Shown here one piece after another: positions 37,011 to 44,894 of a stretch of 64,000 bases of DNA (within the stretch, counting starts at the first letter, position 1; each line of letters opens with the position of its first letter). Source of the DNA: Microbacterium aurum (GTDB taxonomy: Bacteria > Actinomycetota > Actinomycetes > Actinomycetales > Microbacteriaceae); NCBI RefSeq assembly GCF_016907815.1, contig NZ_JAFBCQ010000001.1, forward strand, positions 124,001 to 188,000, written 5' to 3'. Position numbers and translations under genes: made by a program. The notes beneath the pieces were generated by a model. That model saw only the letters and a program-made list of their open reading frames with translations, was not told the DNA's origin and did not search any database.

Positions 37011-37775
37011 GTGAGCATCGGAACCCAGAACCTCGGCGAGGGCCTGCTGTGGATCGGCGTCTTTGTCGCCGTGGTCGCCGTGCTGTGCGCCGTGACCGTA
37101 TGGATCGCACGCCGCCGCGGCAGCACGACAGTGGCGCTGGATGCCGCGAGTTCGGTCGCACAGGGATGGCTCTTCCTCATGGCGCTCGGCCTCGGGCTCA
37201 CGATCTGGCAGTGGTTCACACAGACCGAGATCTCGGTCTCGGGGATGCCCGTGGCGCTTGCGAACTGGCCGGGCATCGGCACCCCCGGATGCGACGACCC
37301 CGGCGGCGACACACCCGTCCTCCTGTGCGCCACGGCCGACTCGGTCGACGCGACGGTCGCGCACCTGACGCTCGGCACGCGCGTCGTGATGGCGCTCGGG
37401 CAGCTGCTCGGGGTCTTGCTGATGGCGCTTCCCGCCGTCCTGATCGTGGTGCTGGTGGGGCAGGCGCGGAAGGGCTCGCCGTTCAGCCGCGTCGCCGCAC
37501 GGTCGTTCGCGTGGGCGGCGGTCGGCATCCTCGTGCTCGGGACGGTCACTGACCTCGTCGTCGGCATCGGGCGCGCCCTCGCGGCGTTCGAGGTGCTTCC
37601 TGCTCCCGAAGAGGGTGGCAAACTGACGACACAGGGCATCTTCTATCTGACCGTTCCGCTGTGGCCGGCCGCGGTCGCGCTCGCCCTCGCAGCCCTCGCT
37701 GTCGTGTTCCGCTACGGCTCTGCCCTGCAACACCAGACCGAGGCGCTGCAGCGCGAGACCGAGGGGCTCGTGTGA
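37011..37775 (+). CDS. DUF2975-family membrane protein
   Basis: This 254-residue protein has four hydrophobic segments (about 10-32, 45-65, 122-150 and 160-185, with a final one near 210-235) and an extracytoplasmic loop with C88 and C101 (GTPGCDDPGGDTPVLLC). GTG 37011 has GGAGG 5 nt upstream. Its stop overlaps the next gene's GTG start as GTGA. Pairs of a DUF2975 membrane protein with a small Xre regulator occur widely in Gram-positive bacteria, but the role is unknown. Confidence 0.72.
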   Translation: MSIGTQNLGEGLLWIGVFVAVVAVLCAVTVWIARRRGSTTVALDAASSVAQGWLFLMALGLGLTIWQWFTQTEISVSGMPVALANWPGIGTPGCDDPGGDTPVLLCATADSVDATVAHLTLGTRVVMALGQLLGVLLMALPAVLIVVLVGQARKGSPFSRVAARSFAWAAVGILVLGTVTDLVVGIGRALAAFEVLPAPEEGGKLTTQGIFYLTVPLWPAAVALALAALAVVFRYGSALQHQTEALQRETEGLV

Positions 37776-38002
37776 CGCCTGCCGAAGAGGACGAGGCCAC
37801 CGGCATCCACTGTCGGCTCGATGAACTGCTCGCCGAACGTGGGATGACGCTCGCGCGATTGTCCGAGCTCGTCGGCGTCTCCGTCGTGAACTTGTCGATC
37901 CTGAAGAACGACCGCGCCCGCGCGATCCGCTATTCGACGCTCTCGGCGATCTGCCGCGTGCTGGACTGCGAGGTCGGCGAGCTGCTGGTGCGCGCCGACT
38001 GA
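37772..38002 (+). CDS. small Xre-family DNA-binding regulator (YozG type)
   Basis: This 76-residue protein is a single helix-turn-helix domain of the Cro/CI type: LDELLAERGMTLARLSELVG, then SVVNLSILKNDRARAIRYST and LSAICRVLDCEVGELL. It is co-translated with the DUF2975 gene. It probably autoregulates the pair through the palindromic motif upstream of 37011. The membrane partner may sequester or release it. Confidence 0.85.
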   Translation: MTPAEEDEATGIHCRLDELLAERGMTLARLSELVGVSVVNLSILKNDRARAIRYSTLSAICRVLDCEVGELLVRAD

Positions 38003-38024
38003 CGACGGCTGGGCCGGCGGGAGC

Positions 38025-38102
38025 CAACTGCAAGGGATCGCGGGCGACACGCCGCTGATCACCGCCCTGATGCGGCGTGTTGGCGCGAATCCCTTGCAGT
38101 TG
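38025..38102. repeat. 78-bp inverted-repeat element, convergent gap
   Basis: Perfect 14-bp outer arms CAACTGCAAGGGAT/ATCCCTTGCAGTTG enclose a second stem ACGCCGC/GCGGCGT (38048-38078). Likely a bidirectional terminator or a palindromic unit. Confidence 0.75.
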
Positions 38103-38164
38103 CGTGAGGCAGCCGCGTCAGGCAGTCGCCGGCAGGACCGCCGGCACCCGAAGGATGCCGCGGG

Positions 38165-38878
38165 TCAGTCGCCGGCGATGGGGATGGTGACGGGGGTCGC
38201 GAACTCGGCACCGCCACCGGTGAGGGTCACCGTCGCGTTGTCATCGTCGACCCCGTCGACCTGCGCGAGGGTCACGCGCGGGGCCATGTCCATCGTGCAG
38301 ACCTGGTCGGCGGCCGGCTCGGCGAAGACCACCGTTGCGCTCGACGCCGTGTCTGCCGCGACCGACTCCACGACCGGCAGGCACGAGGACGAACCCCAGG
38401 TGAGGATCGCGAACTGGTCGTCGTCGATCCAGCCTGCCGACGGCGAGAACTCCGCCACCGCGGCACCGGAGTAGGCGTCGAGGTCGGTGTCGCCGCGGGC
38501 CTCGCCGTAGGTCACGACGAGGTCGAGCTCGGCACCGGCGTTCACCCCGTCGGGGAGCGCCACCAGCGACGCGCGCGGCACGTAGTCGCGCGTGCACGCG
38601 ACGTTGCCGGCCGGGTCCTCGAGCGTCACCGCGACCGACCCGTCGGCCTGCAGGGTGACGTCCGTCGCGGTCGGGACACAGGTCGACGATCCCTGGGTCA
38701 CGAGGGCGATCATGCGACCGCCGTCGAGCCACCCGGCATCCACCTCGAGTTCACCACCGACCACCGGCGCACCGGATCCCGACGAGGAGGGCGTGGCCGG
38801 CGACGACGCGCAGCCGGCGAGCGCGAGCGCTCCGGCACCGATGAGGGCGAACAGGGCGAGGGTGCGACGGGTGCTCAT
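38165..38878 (-). CDS. lipoprotein with two Cys-paired repeats, unknown function
   Basis: This 237-residue protein has a lipobox LALAGC (Cys23) and a Ser/Gly/Pro-rich linker. The mature part is an internal duplication: each half has an opening GW(L/I)D strand, STCVP or SSCLP, and a second Cys in ACTRDYVPR or VCTMDMAPR, so each half probably has one disulfide. This suggests a secreted binding or sensory protein on the membrane. Family not recognised. ATG 38878 is preferred because it leaves a normal signal length; 38887 is an alternative. Confidence 0.65.
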   Translation of the reverse strand: MSTRRTLALFALIGAGALALAGCASSPATPSSSGSGAPVVGGELEVDAGWLDGGRMIALVTQGSSTCVPTATDVTLQADGSVAVTLEDPAGNVACTRDYVPRASLVALPDGVNAGAELDLVVTYGEARGDTDLDAYSGAAVAEFSPSAGWIDDDQFAILTWGSSSCLPVVESVAADTASSATVVFAEPAADQVCTMDMAPRVTLAQVDGVDDDNATVTLTGGGAEFATPVTIPIAGD

Positions 38879-38959
38879 GATGCCCATCCTGCCCCGATGC
38901 CCTGGAAAGGTCCCGCGGAACCGACCACGCGCCGATAACGAATCGCTGCTGCGGAGCAG

Positions 38960-40429
38960 TCACTGCAGCGCAGAGGTGAGCCGCGCCAGGTTGTCGAGCA
39001 CCGTCGAGCGCAGCGGCTGCTGCATCCATTCCTCGAGGGTCAGTTCACGGCTGAGCGCGCGGTAGTGATCCTCGACGGAGCGCAGCTGCGAGACGAACTC
39101 CTCGCCGCGCACGAGCAGCGAGATCTCGAGGTTGAGACCGAAGCTGCGCATGTCCATGTTGCTCGAACCGATGACGGCGACCTCGTCATCGATCGACATC
39201 GACTTGGAGTGCAGGATGAACGGCCGCTTGTACATCCAGATCTTCACGCCCGAGCGCAGCAGGGCCTCGTAATAGCTGCGCTGCGCGTGGTAGACCATCG
39301 CCTGATCGCCCACTTCCGAGACGAACAGCTCGACGTGCACGCCACGCTGACACGCCGTCTGGATCGCCAGCAGCAGCCCCTCGTCGGGCACGAAGTACGG
39401 CGAGACGATGATGATCTTCTCGCGCGCGGCGAACAGCAGCGTCATGAACAGCTTCAGGTTGTTCTGGAATTCGAACCCAGGGCCGGACGGGATGACCTGG
39501 CAGTCGAGGACGCCCGTGCCGGTGCGCACGTCGAACAGCTCGATGCCCTCGATCACCTCGTCGGTCTCGCTGTACCAGTCGCTGAGGAACACCGCGTTGA
39601 CGGATGCCACGACGGGGCCGTCCAGGCGCGCCATCATGTCCACCCAGTGCAGTCCCCGCTTGATGTTCTTGCGCAGGTTGTACGTCGAATCGGTGATGTT
39701 CTGCGACCCGGTGAACGCGACGTGGCCGTCGACCACGAGGAGCTTGCGGTGGTTGCGCAGGTCGGGGCGCTGGTACTTGCCCTTGAGCGGCTGCACCGGC
39801 AGCATCAGGTGCCACTGGGCGCCCATCGCGTCGAGGCGCCGGCAGGTGTTCTTGTAGAACGGCTTGCTGCGGTTGGCCCAGTGGTCCAGCAGCACGCGCA
39901 CCGTGACCCCACGGGCGGCGACCTCCTCGAGCGCACGGAAGAAGTCGTCGGTGGTCGCGTCGGCCTGCAGGATGTAGAACTCGACGTGGACGTAGCGCTG
40001 GGCCTGTCGGATGGCGTGCGCCATGGCGGCGAGGCTGTCCTCGTAGTCGGCGATGAGCTTCGCGTCGTTCTCGCCCGACAGCGGCATGGCGCCGAGATTG
40101 CGGTTCAGACGCACGAGCTGCACGAACCACACGGGCGGGTTCGGTCGCAGCGTGCCGAGGTCGAGTCCGTCGCTGGTGCGGCGGATGTAGTCGTTCAGCT
40201 GCTCCTGCTTCTTGCGGCGCGCCCGCGGCAGGCGCGGGTTGCCGATCATCACGAACAGGAGGACGCCGATGATGGGGATGAAGTAGATCGCAAGCAGCCA
40301 GGCCATCGCCGCCGTCGGGCGCCGATTGCGGGGAACGACGATGACCGCGAGGACGCGGATCGTGATGTCGACGATCATGACGAGGACGACCCACCAGGTC
40401 CACGTCCAGTCGACGGTGATGTTCAGCAC
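38960..40429 (-). CDS. cls: cardiolipin synthase (phospholipase D superfamily)
   Basis: This 489-residue protein has two N-terminal membrane helices (about 8-30 and 38-58) and two HKD motifs: HRKLLVVDGHVAFTGSQN near 215 and HSKSMSIDDEVAVIGSSN near 395. It condenses two phosphatidylglycerols, or a phosphatidyl donor with phosphatidylglycerol, to cardiolipin at the inner membrane. GTG 40429 is chosen because GAGGAG is 5 nt upstream; GTG 40435 overlaps that site. The gene points away from the small gene at 40500. Confidence 0.93.
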   Translation of the reverse strand: MLNITVDWTWTWWVVLVMIVDITIRVLAVIVVPRNRRPTAAMAWLLAIYFIPIIGVLLFVMIGNPRLPRARRKKQEQLNDYIRRTSDGLDLGTLRPNPPVWFVQLVRLNRNLGAMPLSGENDAKLIADYEDSLAAMAHAIRQAQRYVHVEFYILQADATTDDFFRALEEVAARGVTVRVLLDHWANRSKPFYKNTCRRLDAMGAQWHLMLPVQPLKGKYQRPDLRNHRKLLVVDGHVAFTGSQNITDSTYNLRKNIKRGLHWVDMMARLDGPVVASVNAVFLSDWYSETDEVIEGIELFDVRTGTGVLDCQVIPSGPGFEFQNNLKLFMTLLFAAREKIIIVSPYFVPDEGLLLAIQTACQRGVHVELFVSEVGDQAMVYHAQRSYYEALLRSGVKIWMYKRPFILHSKSMSIDDEVAVIGSSNMDMRSFGLNLEISLLVRGEEFVSQLRSVEDHYRALSRELTLEEWMQQPLRSTVLDNLARLTSALQ

Positions 40430-40499
40430 CCGCACTCCTCAGCCCGGGCGCGCACGTCGCCCCGGGTTCAGCGTACCCAGTGCCGCCGACGCGGCGAGC

Positions 40500-40691
40500 T
40501 CAGGCGGTGGTGTCGGTGCCCGCCGCCGACGCCGGACGGCGCTTGGCGCGCTCCTCGGCCTCGATCCGCGCATACACGCGGCGCTCGGTGCGGTCCATGC
40601 GCAGGATCGAGCGCAACACGAACACGAACAGACCCAGCACGACGACGGTCGGCAAGAGCGACCACGCGGCAGCGGTCCAGAACGCATCCAT
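40500..40691 (-). CDS. small single-helix membrane protein
   Basis: This 63-residue protein has one hydrophobic helix (about 6-28, AAWSLLPTVVVLGLFVFVL) followed by a charged RMDRTERRVYARIEAEERAK tail, as seen in conserved small membrane proteins of Microbacteriaceae. ATG 40691 is used because the family begins at this MDAFW; an upstream in-frame ATG at 40715 has a better-placed GGAGAGG and could be the real start. Function unknown. Confidence 0.6.
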   Translation of the reverse strand: MDAFWTAAAWSLLPTVVVLGLFVFVLRSILRMDRTERRVYARIEAEERAKRRPASAAGTDTTA

Positions 40692-40806
40692 GCCTCCATG
40701 GTACGCGGGGTTCATCGCCCTCTCCCCAGGCGGCCGGTTCGACGACTTGTACACCGTTCGGCCTTCCCGGCTCCCATCGCTCCGCCGACGCGAGCAGGAT
40801 CTCGTC

Positions 40807-41937
40807 ATGCCGACCATCGTCAGAGCCGCCGACGCGGCCCAGTTCCTGTCCCTCGTCCCGCACCTGCTCGGGTTCGTCCCGTCACGCAGCCTTGTCGTCG
40901 TGCCGATGTGCCGCGGACGCAGCCTCGGCGCGATGCGCGTGGATCTGCCCGCCGACCCGGCCGGCGCAGCCTCCGACGCGGTCGCCGCGACCGTCGTCGG
41001 GATGGCGTGCCGCATCGCGGATGCCGACGGCGCGATGGTGGTGGTGTACACGGATGCCGCGGTCACCGGCATCCTGCCCCATCGCGCGCTCGTTCAGTCG
41101 CTGTGCGACCGCGCCGACGCCTGCGGGCTGCTGATCGCCGATGCCCTCGTCGTCGCGGCGGACGGGTGGGGGTCCTACCTCGACCGGGACCTCGTGCCCG
41201 GCGGCCGACCGCTGACGGAGCTCGTCACGCACGACCGACCGGGCGGCACCGCCGCACCGGTCGGTGACCAGGCGAGCGGCGCGGCGCTGCCGAAGCCGGA
41301 CGGCGCCGCACGCGCGGCGGTCGCGCAGGCGGCGCGCGCTCTCGACGCGGCGCTGACGGCGATCTGCGGGATCGCGCCGTCCGCGGCGGCGAGTCGCTCC
41401 GCGTCGCCGCGCATCGACCCGGCGGCGCTGGAAGCGGCGTGCGAGCTGGACGACCTGCCCTCGCTGTTCGAGCAGGCGCTGGAGTGGAACCCGGTGTCGC
41501 TCGCGCCGATGCGCGCCGCGATGATCGGCTGGTGCCTGGGCCGGCCCGCCCTGCGGGATGTCGCACTGGTGCAGTGGGCGAGCGACCAGGCGGGCGGCGA
41601 TGTCGCGATGGACGCGCAGCGCAAGTGGGAGGACGGCGCGGAGTATCCGTCGGATCTCGCCTCGGTGATGTGGGGTGAGGGGCGGCGTCCCTACCCGCAG
41701 CGCCTGGAGGGGGCGCTGGAGCTCGCCCGCGTGGTCGCGGCGCTGCTGCCCAAGGCTCGGCGCGCCGGCGCGCTGGCGGTGTGCGGCTGGCTGGCGTGGG
41801 CGCTCGGTCGCTCCACCCACGCCGACCGCTATGCGGCGCAGGCGCTGCGCATCGAGCGCCGCCACGGACTCGCCGAGATCGTGCGGTCGTTCGTCGCGGC
41901 CGGGCACCTGCCGGACTGGGCATTCCGGCCCGAGTGA
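40807..41937 (+). CDS. DUF4192-family protein
   Basis: This 376-residue protein matches DUF4192 by its opening FLSLVPHLLGFVPSRSLVVV, the RVDLP segment near 40 and GMACRIADADGAMVVVYTD near 70, and by helical repeats in the C-terminal half (LGRPALRDVALVQWASDQ; ALGRSTHADRYAAQALRIE). No known catalytic motif is seen. Function is unknown. ATG 40807 has AGGA 8 nt upstream; it lies on the opposite strand to the small membrane gene. Confidence 0.75.
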   Translation: MPTIVRAADAAQFLSLVPHLLGFVPSRSLVVVPMCRGRSLGAMRVDLPADPAGAASDAVAATVVGMACRIADADGAMVVVYTDAAVTGILPHRALVQSLCDRADACGLLIADALVVAADGWGSYLDRDLVPGGRPLTELVTHDRPGGTAAPVGDQASGAALPKPDGAARAAVAQAARALDAALTAICGIAPSAAASRSASPRIDPAALEAACELDDLPSLFEQALEWNPVSLAPMRAAMIGWCLGRPALRDVALVQWASDQAGGDVAMDAQRKWEDGAEYPSDLASVMWGEGRRPYPQRLEGALELARVVAALLPKARRAGALAVCGWLAWALGRSTHADRYAAQALRIERRHGLAEIVRSFVAAGHLPDWAFRPE

Positions 41938-41956
41938 GACCGAGCGGCGACCGCCG

Positions 41957-42586
41957 TCAGTGGATGAAGGCGAGGAGGAGCGCGACCCCGACGAACAGAC
42001 TCCCGAACACGCGATCGACCACGCGCTGCCCGCGCGGCGTGCGCGTGAAGCGACGGAATCCATGCGCCGCGACGGCGAAGAAGCCCCACATGACGGCGAT
42101 GTCGACGGCCACGACGGTGACGACGACGGTCGCGTACTGGGGCAGCAGCGGCTGACCCGGGCGGATGAACTGCGGGAGGAACGCCAGGAAGAAGACGATC
42201 GCCTTCGGGTTGAGGAGGTTGACCCAGAATCCGCGCCGGAACATCGACCAGCGCGACTCGGCCGGGGCGGGTGCGTCGCCGGCATCCGCCACCGCCACGA
42301 CGGGACGGCGCAGCAACAGGCGCAGACCGAGGTAGGCCAGATACGCCGCGCCGGCGTACCGGATGATGGCGAACAGCAGCGGCGATGAGGCCACGAGCAC
42401 GCCGACGCCGAGCGCGACGACGGCGATCAGCACGACGAGCGCGGCCTGCTGCCCCAGAATCCCCCAGATCGCGCGGCGGAACCCGTGCGTCAGGGCGTTG
42501 CCCATCGTGTTGATGGCACCGGCGCCCGGCGTGAAGCTGATGACGACGCACGCCAGCACCAGCGTGAGCCAGAGCGAGAACGCCAC
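41957..42586 (-). CDS. LysE-family amino-acid exporter
   Basis: This 209-residue protein has about six membrane helices and the family's N-terminal signature VISFTPGAGAINTMGNALTHG near residue 20. An internal FWVNLLNPKAIVFFLAFLPQF motif (about 125-145) is typical of RhtB/LysE proteins. It would export an amino acid such as lysine, arginine or homoserine lactone using the proton gradient. It starts 6 bp after the lysS gene end and may be co-transcribed with it. GTG 42586 start. Confidence 0.85.
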   Translation of the reverse strand: MAFSLWLTLVLACVVISFTPGAGAINTMGNALTHGFRRAIWGILGQQAALVVLIAVVALGVGVLVASSPLLFAIIRYAGAAYLAYLGLRLLLRRPVVAVADAGDAPAPAESRWSMFRRGFWVNLLNPKAIVFFLAFLPQFIRPGQPLLPQYATVVVTVVAVDIAVMWGFFAVAAHGFRRFTRTPRGQRVVDRVFGSLFVGVALLLAFIH

Positions 42587-42592
42587 CCGCGG

Positions 42593-44128
42593 CTATTTCA
42601 CGAGGGGGAAGAGGATGGTCTCCCGAATGCCGAGGCCCGTGATCGCCATGAGCAGCCGGTCGATGCCCATCCCCATGCCACCCGTGGGCGGCATGCCGTG
42701 CTCGAGCGCGCGCAGGAACTCCTCGTCCACGCGCATGGCCTCGTCGTCGCCGCGCGCGGCGAGCTTCGCCTGCTCGACGAACCGCTCCCGCTGGATCACC
42801 GGGTCGACGAGTTCGGAGTAGCCGGTGGCGAGCTCGAAGCCGCGGACGTAGAGGTCCCACTTCTCCACGACGCCCGGGATCGAGCGGTGCTCACGGACGA
42901 GCGGGCTGGTGTCGAGCGGGAAGTCCATGACGAACGTCGGGCGCTCGAGCCCGTCCTTGACGAAGTGCTCCCACAGCTCTTCGACGTACTTGCCGTGCGT
43001 CGCGACCTTCTCGGGGACCTCTACGCCGACCTCGGCGGCGAGCGCGCGCAGCTCGTCGATCGACGTCTCCGGCGCGATGATGCGACCGGATGCCGCGGAC
43101 AGCGAGTCGTACATCGAGATGCGGTCCCACTCGCCGCCGAGGTCGAACTCGGCGCCGTCGGCCCATGTGACGGTGGTCGACCCGGCGACGGCGACGGCGG
43201 CCTGCTGGATGAGTTCCTGCGTGAGGTCGGCGATGCCGTTGTAGTCGGAGTACGCCTGGTAGGCCTCCAGCATCGCGAACTCGGGGCTGTGGGTGGAGTC
43301 GGCGCCCTCGTTGCGGAAGTTGCGGTTGATCTCGAAGACCCGGTCGATGCCGCCCACGACGGCGCGCTTGAGGAACAGCTCGGGCGCGATACGGAGGTAG
43401 AGGTCGGCGTCGAAGGCGTTGGAGTGCGTGACGAACGGACGCGCCGCCGCGCCGCCGTGCTGCACCTGCAGCATGGGCGTCTCGACCTCGAGGAAGCCGT
43501 GCGCGGCGAAGGTCTGCCGGAGGCTCGCGTTGACCTTGGCGCGGGCGATCACGGTGTCGCGGGCCTGATCGCGGGCGATGAGGTCGAGGAAGCGCGAGCG
43601 GACCCGGCTCTCCTCGCTGAGCTCGGTGTAGAGGTTCGGCAGCGGCAGCAGCGCCTTCGACGCGATGGCCCAGTCGGTGACCATGATCGACAGCTCGCCG
43701 CGGCGGCTGGAGATGACCTGGCCGGTGACCGAGACGTGGTCGCCGAGGTCCACGAGGTCCTTCCACGCCTGCAGCGACTCCTCACCGACCTCGGCGAGGG
43801 ACACCATGGCCTGGATGCGGTTGCCGTCGCCCGCCTGCAGCGATGCGAAGCAGAGCTTACCGGTGTTGCGGCTGAAGACGACGCGTCCCGCGACGGAGGC
43901 GGTGACACCCGTCTCGGCGCCCGGTTCCAGCTCCGCGTAGCGGGTGCGCAGTTGGGCGATCGTGTCGGTCACGGGGACCGCGACGGGATAGGCGCCACCG
44001 GCGGCATCCGCCCTCTCGGCCAGCAGCCGTTCGCGCTTGGCCAGCCGCACGGCCTTCTGCTCGTGCACGTCCTCGGCGGCGAGGTCGCCCGCCTGTTCGC
44101 TGGACACTGCTGACGTGGTCTCGCTCAT
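42593..44128 (-). CDS. lysS: lysyl-tRNA synthetase (class II)
   Basis: This 511-residue enzyme has the OB-fold anticodon-binding domain (about 70-180: VSVAGRVVFSRNTGKLCFAS) and the class II catalytic core with motif 1 near 225 (VETPMLQV), motif 2 (FEINRNFRNEGADSTHSPEF) and motif 3 (GMGMGIDRLLMAITGLG). It charges tRNA-Lys. It starts at ATG 44128. In many actinobacteria panC and panD lie between DUF2520 and lysS; here they are missing. Confidence 0.95.
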   Translation of the reverse strand: MSETTSAVSSEQAGDLAAEDVHEQKAVRLAKRERLLAERADAAGGAYPVAVPVTDTIAQLRTRYAELEPGAETGVTASVAGRVVFSRNTGKLCFASLQAGDGNRIQAMVSLAEVGEESLQAWKDLVDLGDHVSVTGQVISSRRGELSIMVTDWAIASKALLPLPNLYTELSEESRVRSRFLDLIARDQARDTVIARAKVNASLRQTFAAHGFLEVETPMLQVQHGGAAARPFVTHSNAFDADLYLRIAPELFLKRAVVGGIDRVFEINRNFRNEGADSTHSPEFAMLEAYQAYSDYNGIADLTQELIQQAAVAVAGSTTVTWADGAEFDLGGEWDRISMYDSLSAASGRIIAPETSIDELRALAAEVGVEVPEKVATHGKYVEELWEHFVKDGLERPTFVMDFPLDTSPLVREHRSIPGVVEKWDLYVRGFELATGYSELVDPVIQRERFVEQAKLAARGDDEAMRVDEEFLRALEHGMPPTGGMGMGIDRLLMAITGLGIRETILFPLVK

Positions 44129-44201
44129 GGTGACGGGGGCTCCTCGGAATCGACGTTCGATTCTACCGAGCGGGCCTGCACGCCCCTCACGCGCCGCCGA
44201 G

Positions 44202-44894
44202 TCAGACGTCGGGGACGGGCGGGGCGCCGTCCTGCAGCGCGCGGTCCACGGCGGAGTGGACGAGCGCGGAGAGGTATCGCCCCGGTTCCTCCACTCCGGC
44301 CTGACGCAGTAGCGCGGTGGACTGGCGGACGATGGATGCCGAGAACTCGGCCGCCGTGGCGATGGCTTCGCCGTAGGCGGGGCGGTCGGCCTCGGCGATC
44401 ACGACGGGCTCGCATCCGAGTTCGACGGCGAGCGCCTGGGCGATCGGCAGCACGGCCGGCGGCGCGGTGACCGCGGCGAAGGCGTCGTGCAGCTGGCGCA
44501 GATCGATGCTCGTTCCCGTGAAGGTCACCGCGGGGTGCACCGCCAGCGGAATCGCCCCTCGCCGCGCCGCCGGCGCGAGGACGTCCGTCCCCCACGACGG
44601 GTCGGTGTGCAGCACCAGCTGACCGGTCTGCCACTGGTCGAGTTCGGCGAGGCCCGCCACGAGCCCCGGCAGCTCGTCATGCGGCACCGCGATGACGACC
44701 AGCTCGCTGCGGCGGACGATCTCGTCCGCGTCGAGCACCGGCACCCCGGGCAGGATCGCCGCGACCCGCTCCGGGTCGGATCCCGCTGTGATGCCCAGCA
44801 GGGCGTGGCCCGCGCCCGCGAGCGCCGCACCGATCACGGGTCCCACGCGTCCCGCGCCGATGACCCCGACCCCGAGCCGGCTCGCCCCGCTCAT
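44202..44894 (-). CDS. Rossmann/DUF2520 domain oxidoreductase-like protein
   Basis: This 230-residue protein has an N-terminal Rossmann motif GVGVIGAGRVGPVIGAAL (8-25) and a C-terminal DUF2520 helical domain (AVHPAVTFTGTSIDLRQLHD, SAVDRALQDG). It resembles pyrroline-5-carboxylate and ketopantoate reductases in fold. Homologues stand next to panC in many actinobacteria and are linked to pantothenate or folate pathways. The ATG overlaps the stop of the PH-domain gene by ATGA. The biochemical role is not established. Confidence 0.8.
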   Translation of the reverse strand: MSGASRLGVGVIGAGRVGPVIGAALAGAGHALLGITAGSDPERVAAILPGVPVLDADEIVRRSELVVIAVPHDELPGLVAGLAELDQWQTGQLVLHTDPSWGTDVLAPAARRGAIPLAVHPAVTFTGTSIDLRQLHDAFAAVTAPPAVLPIAQALAVELGCEPVVIAEADRPAYGEAIATAAEFSASIVRQSTALLRQAGVEEPGRYLSALVHSAVDRALQDGAPPVPDV

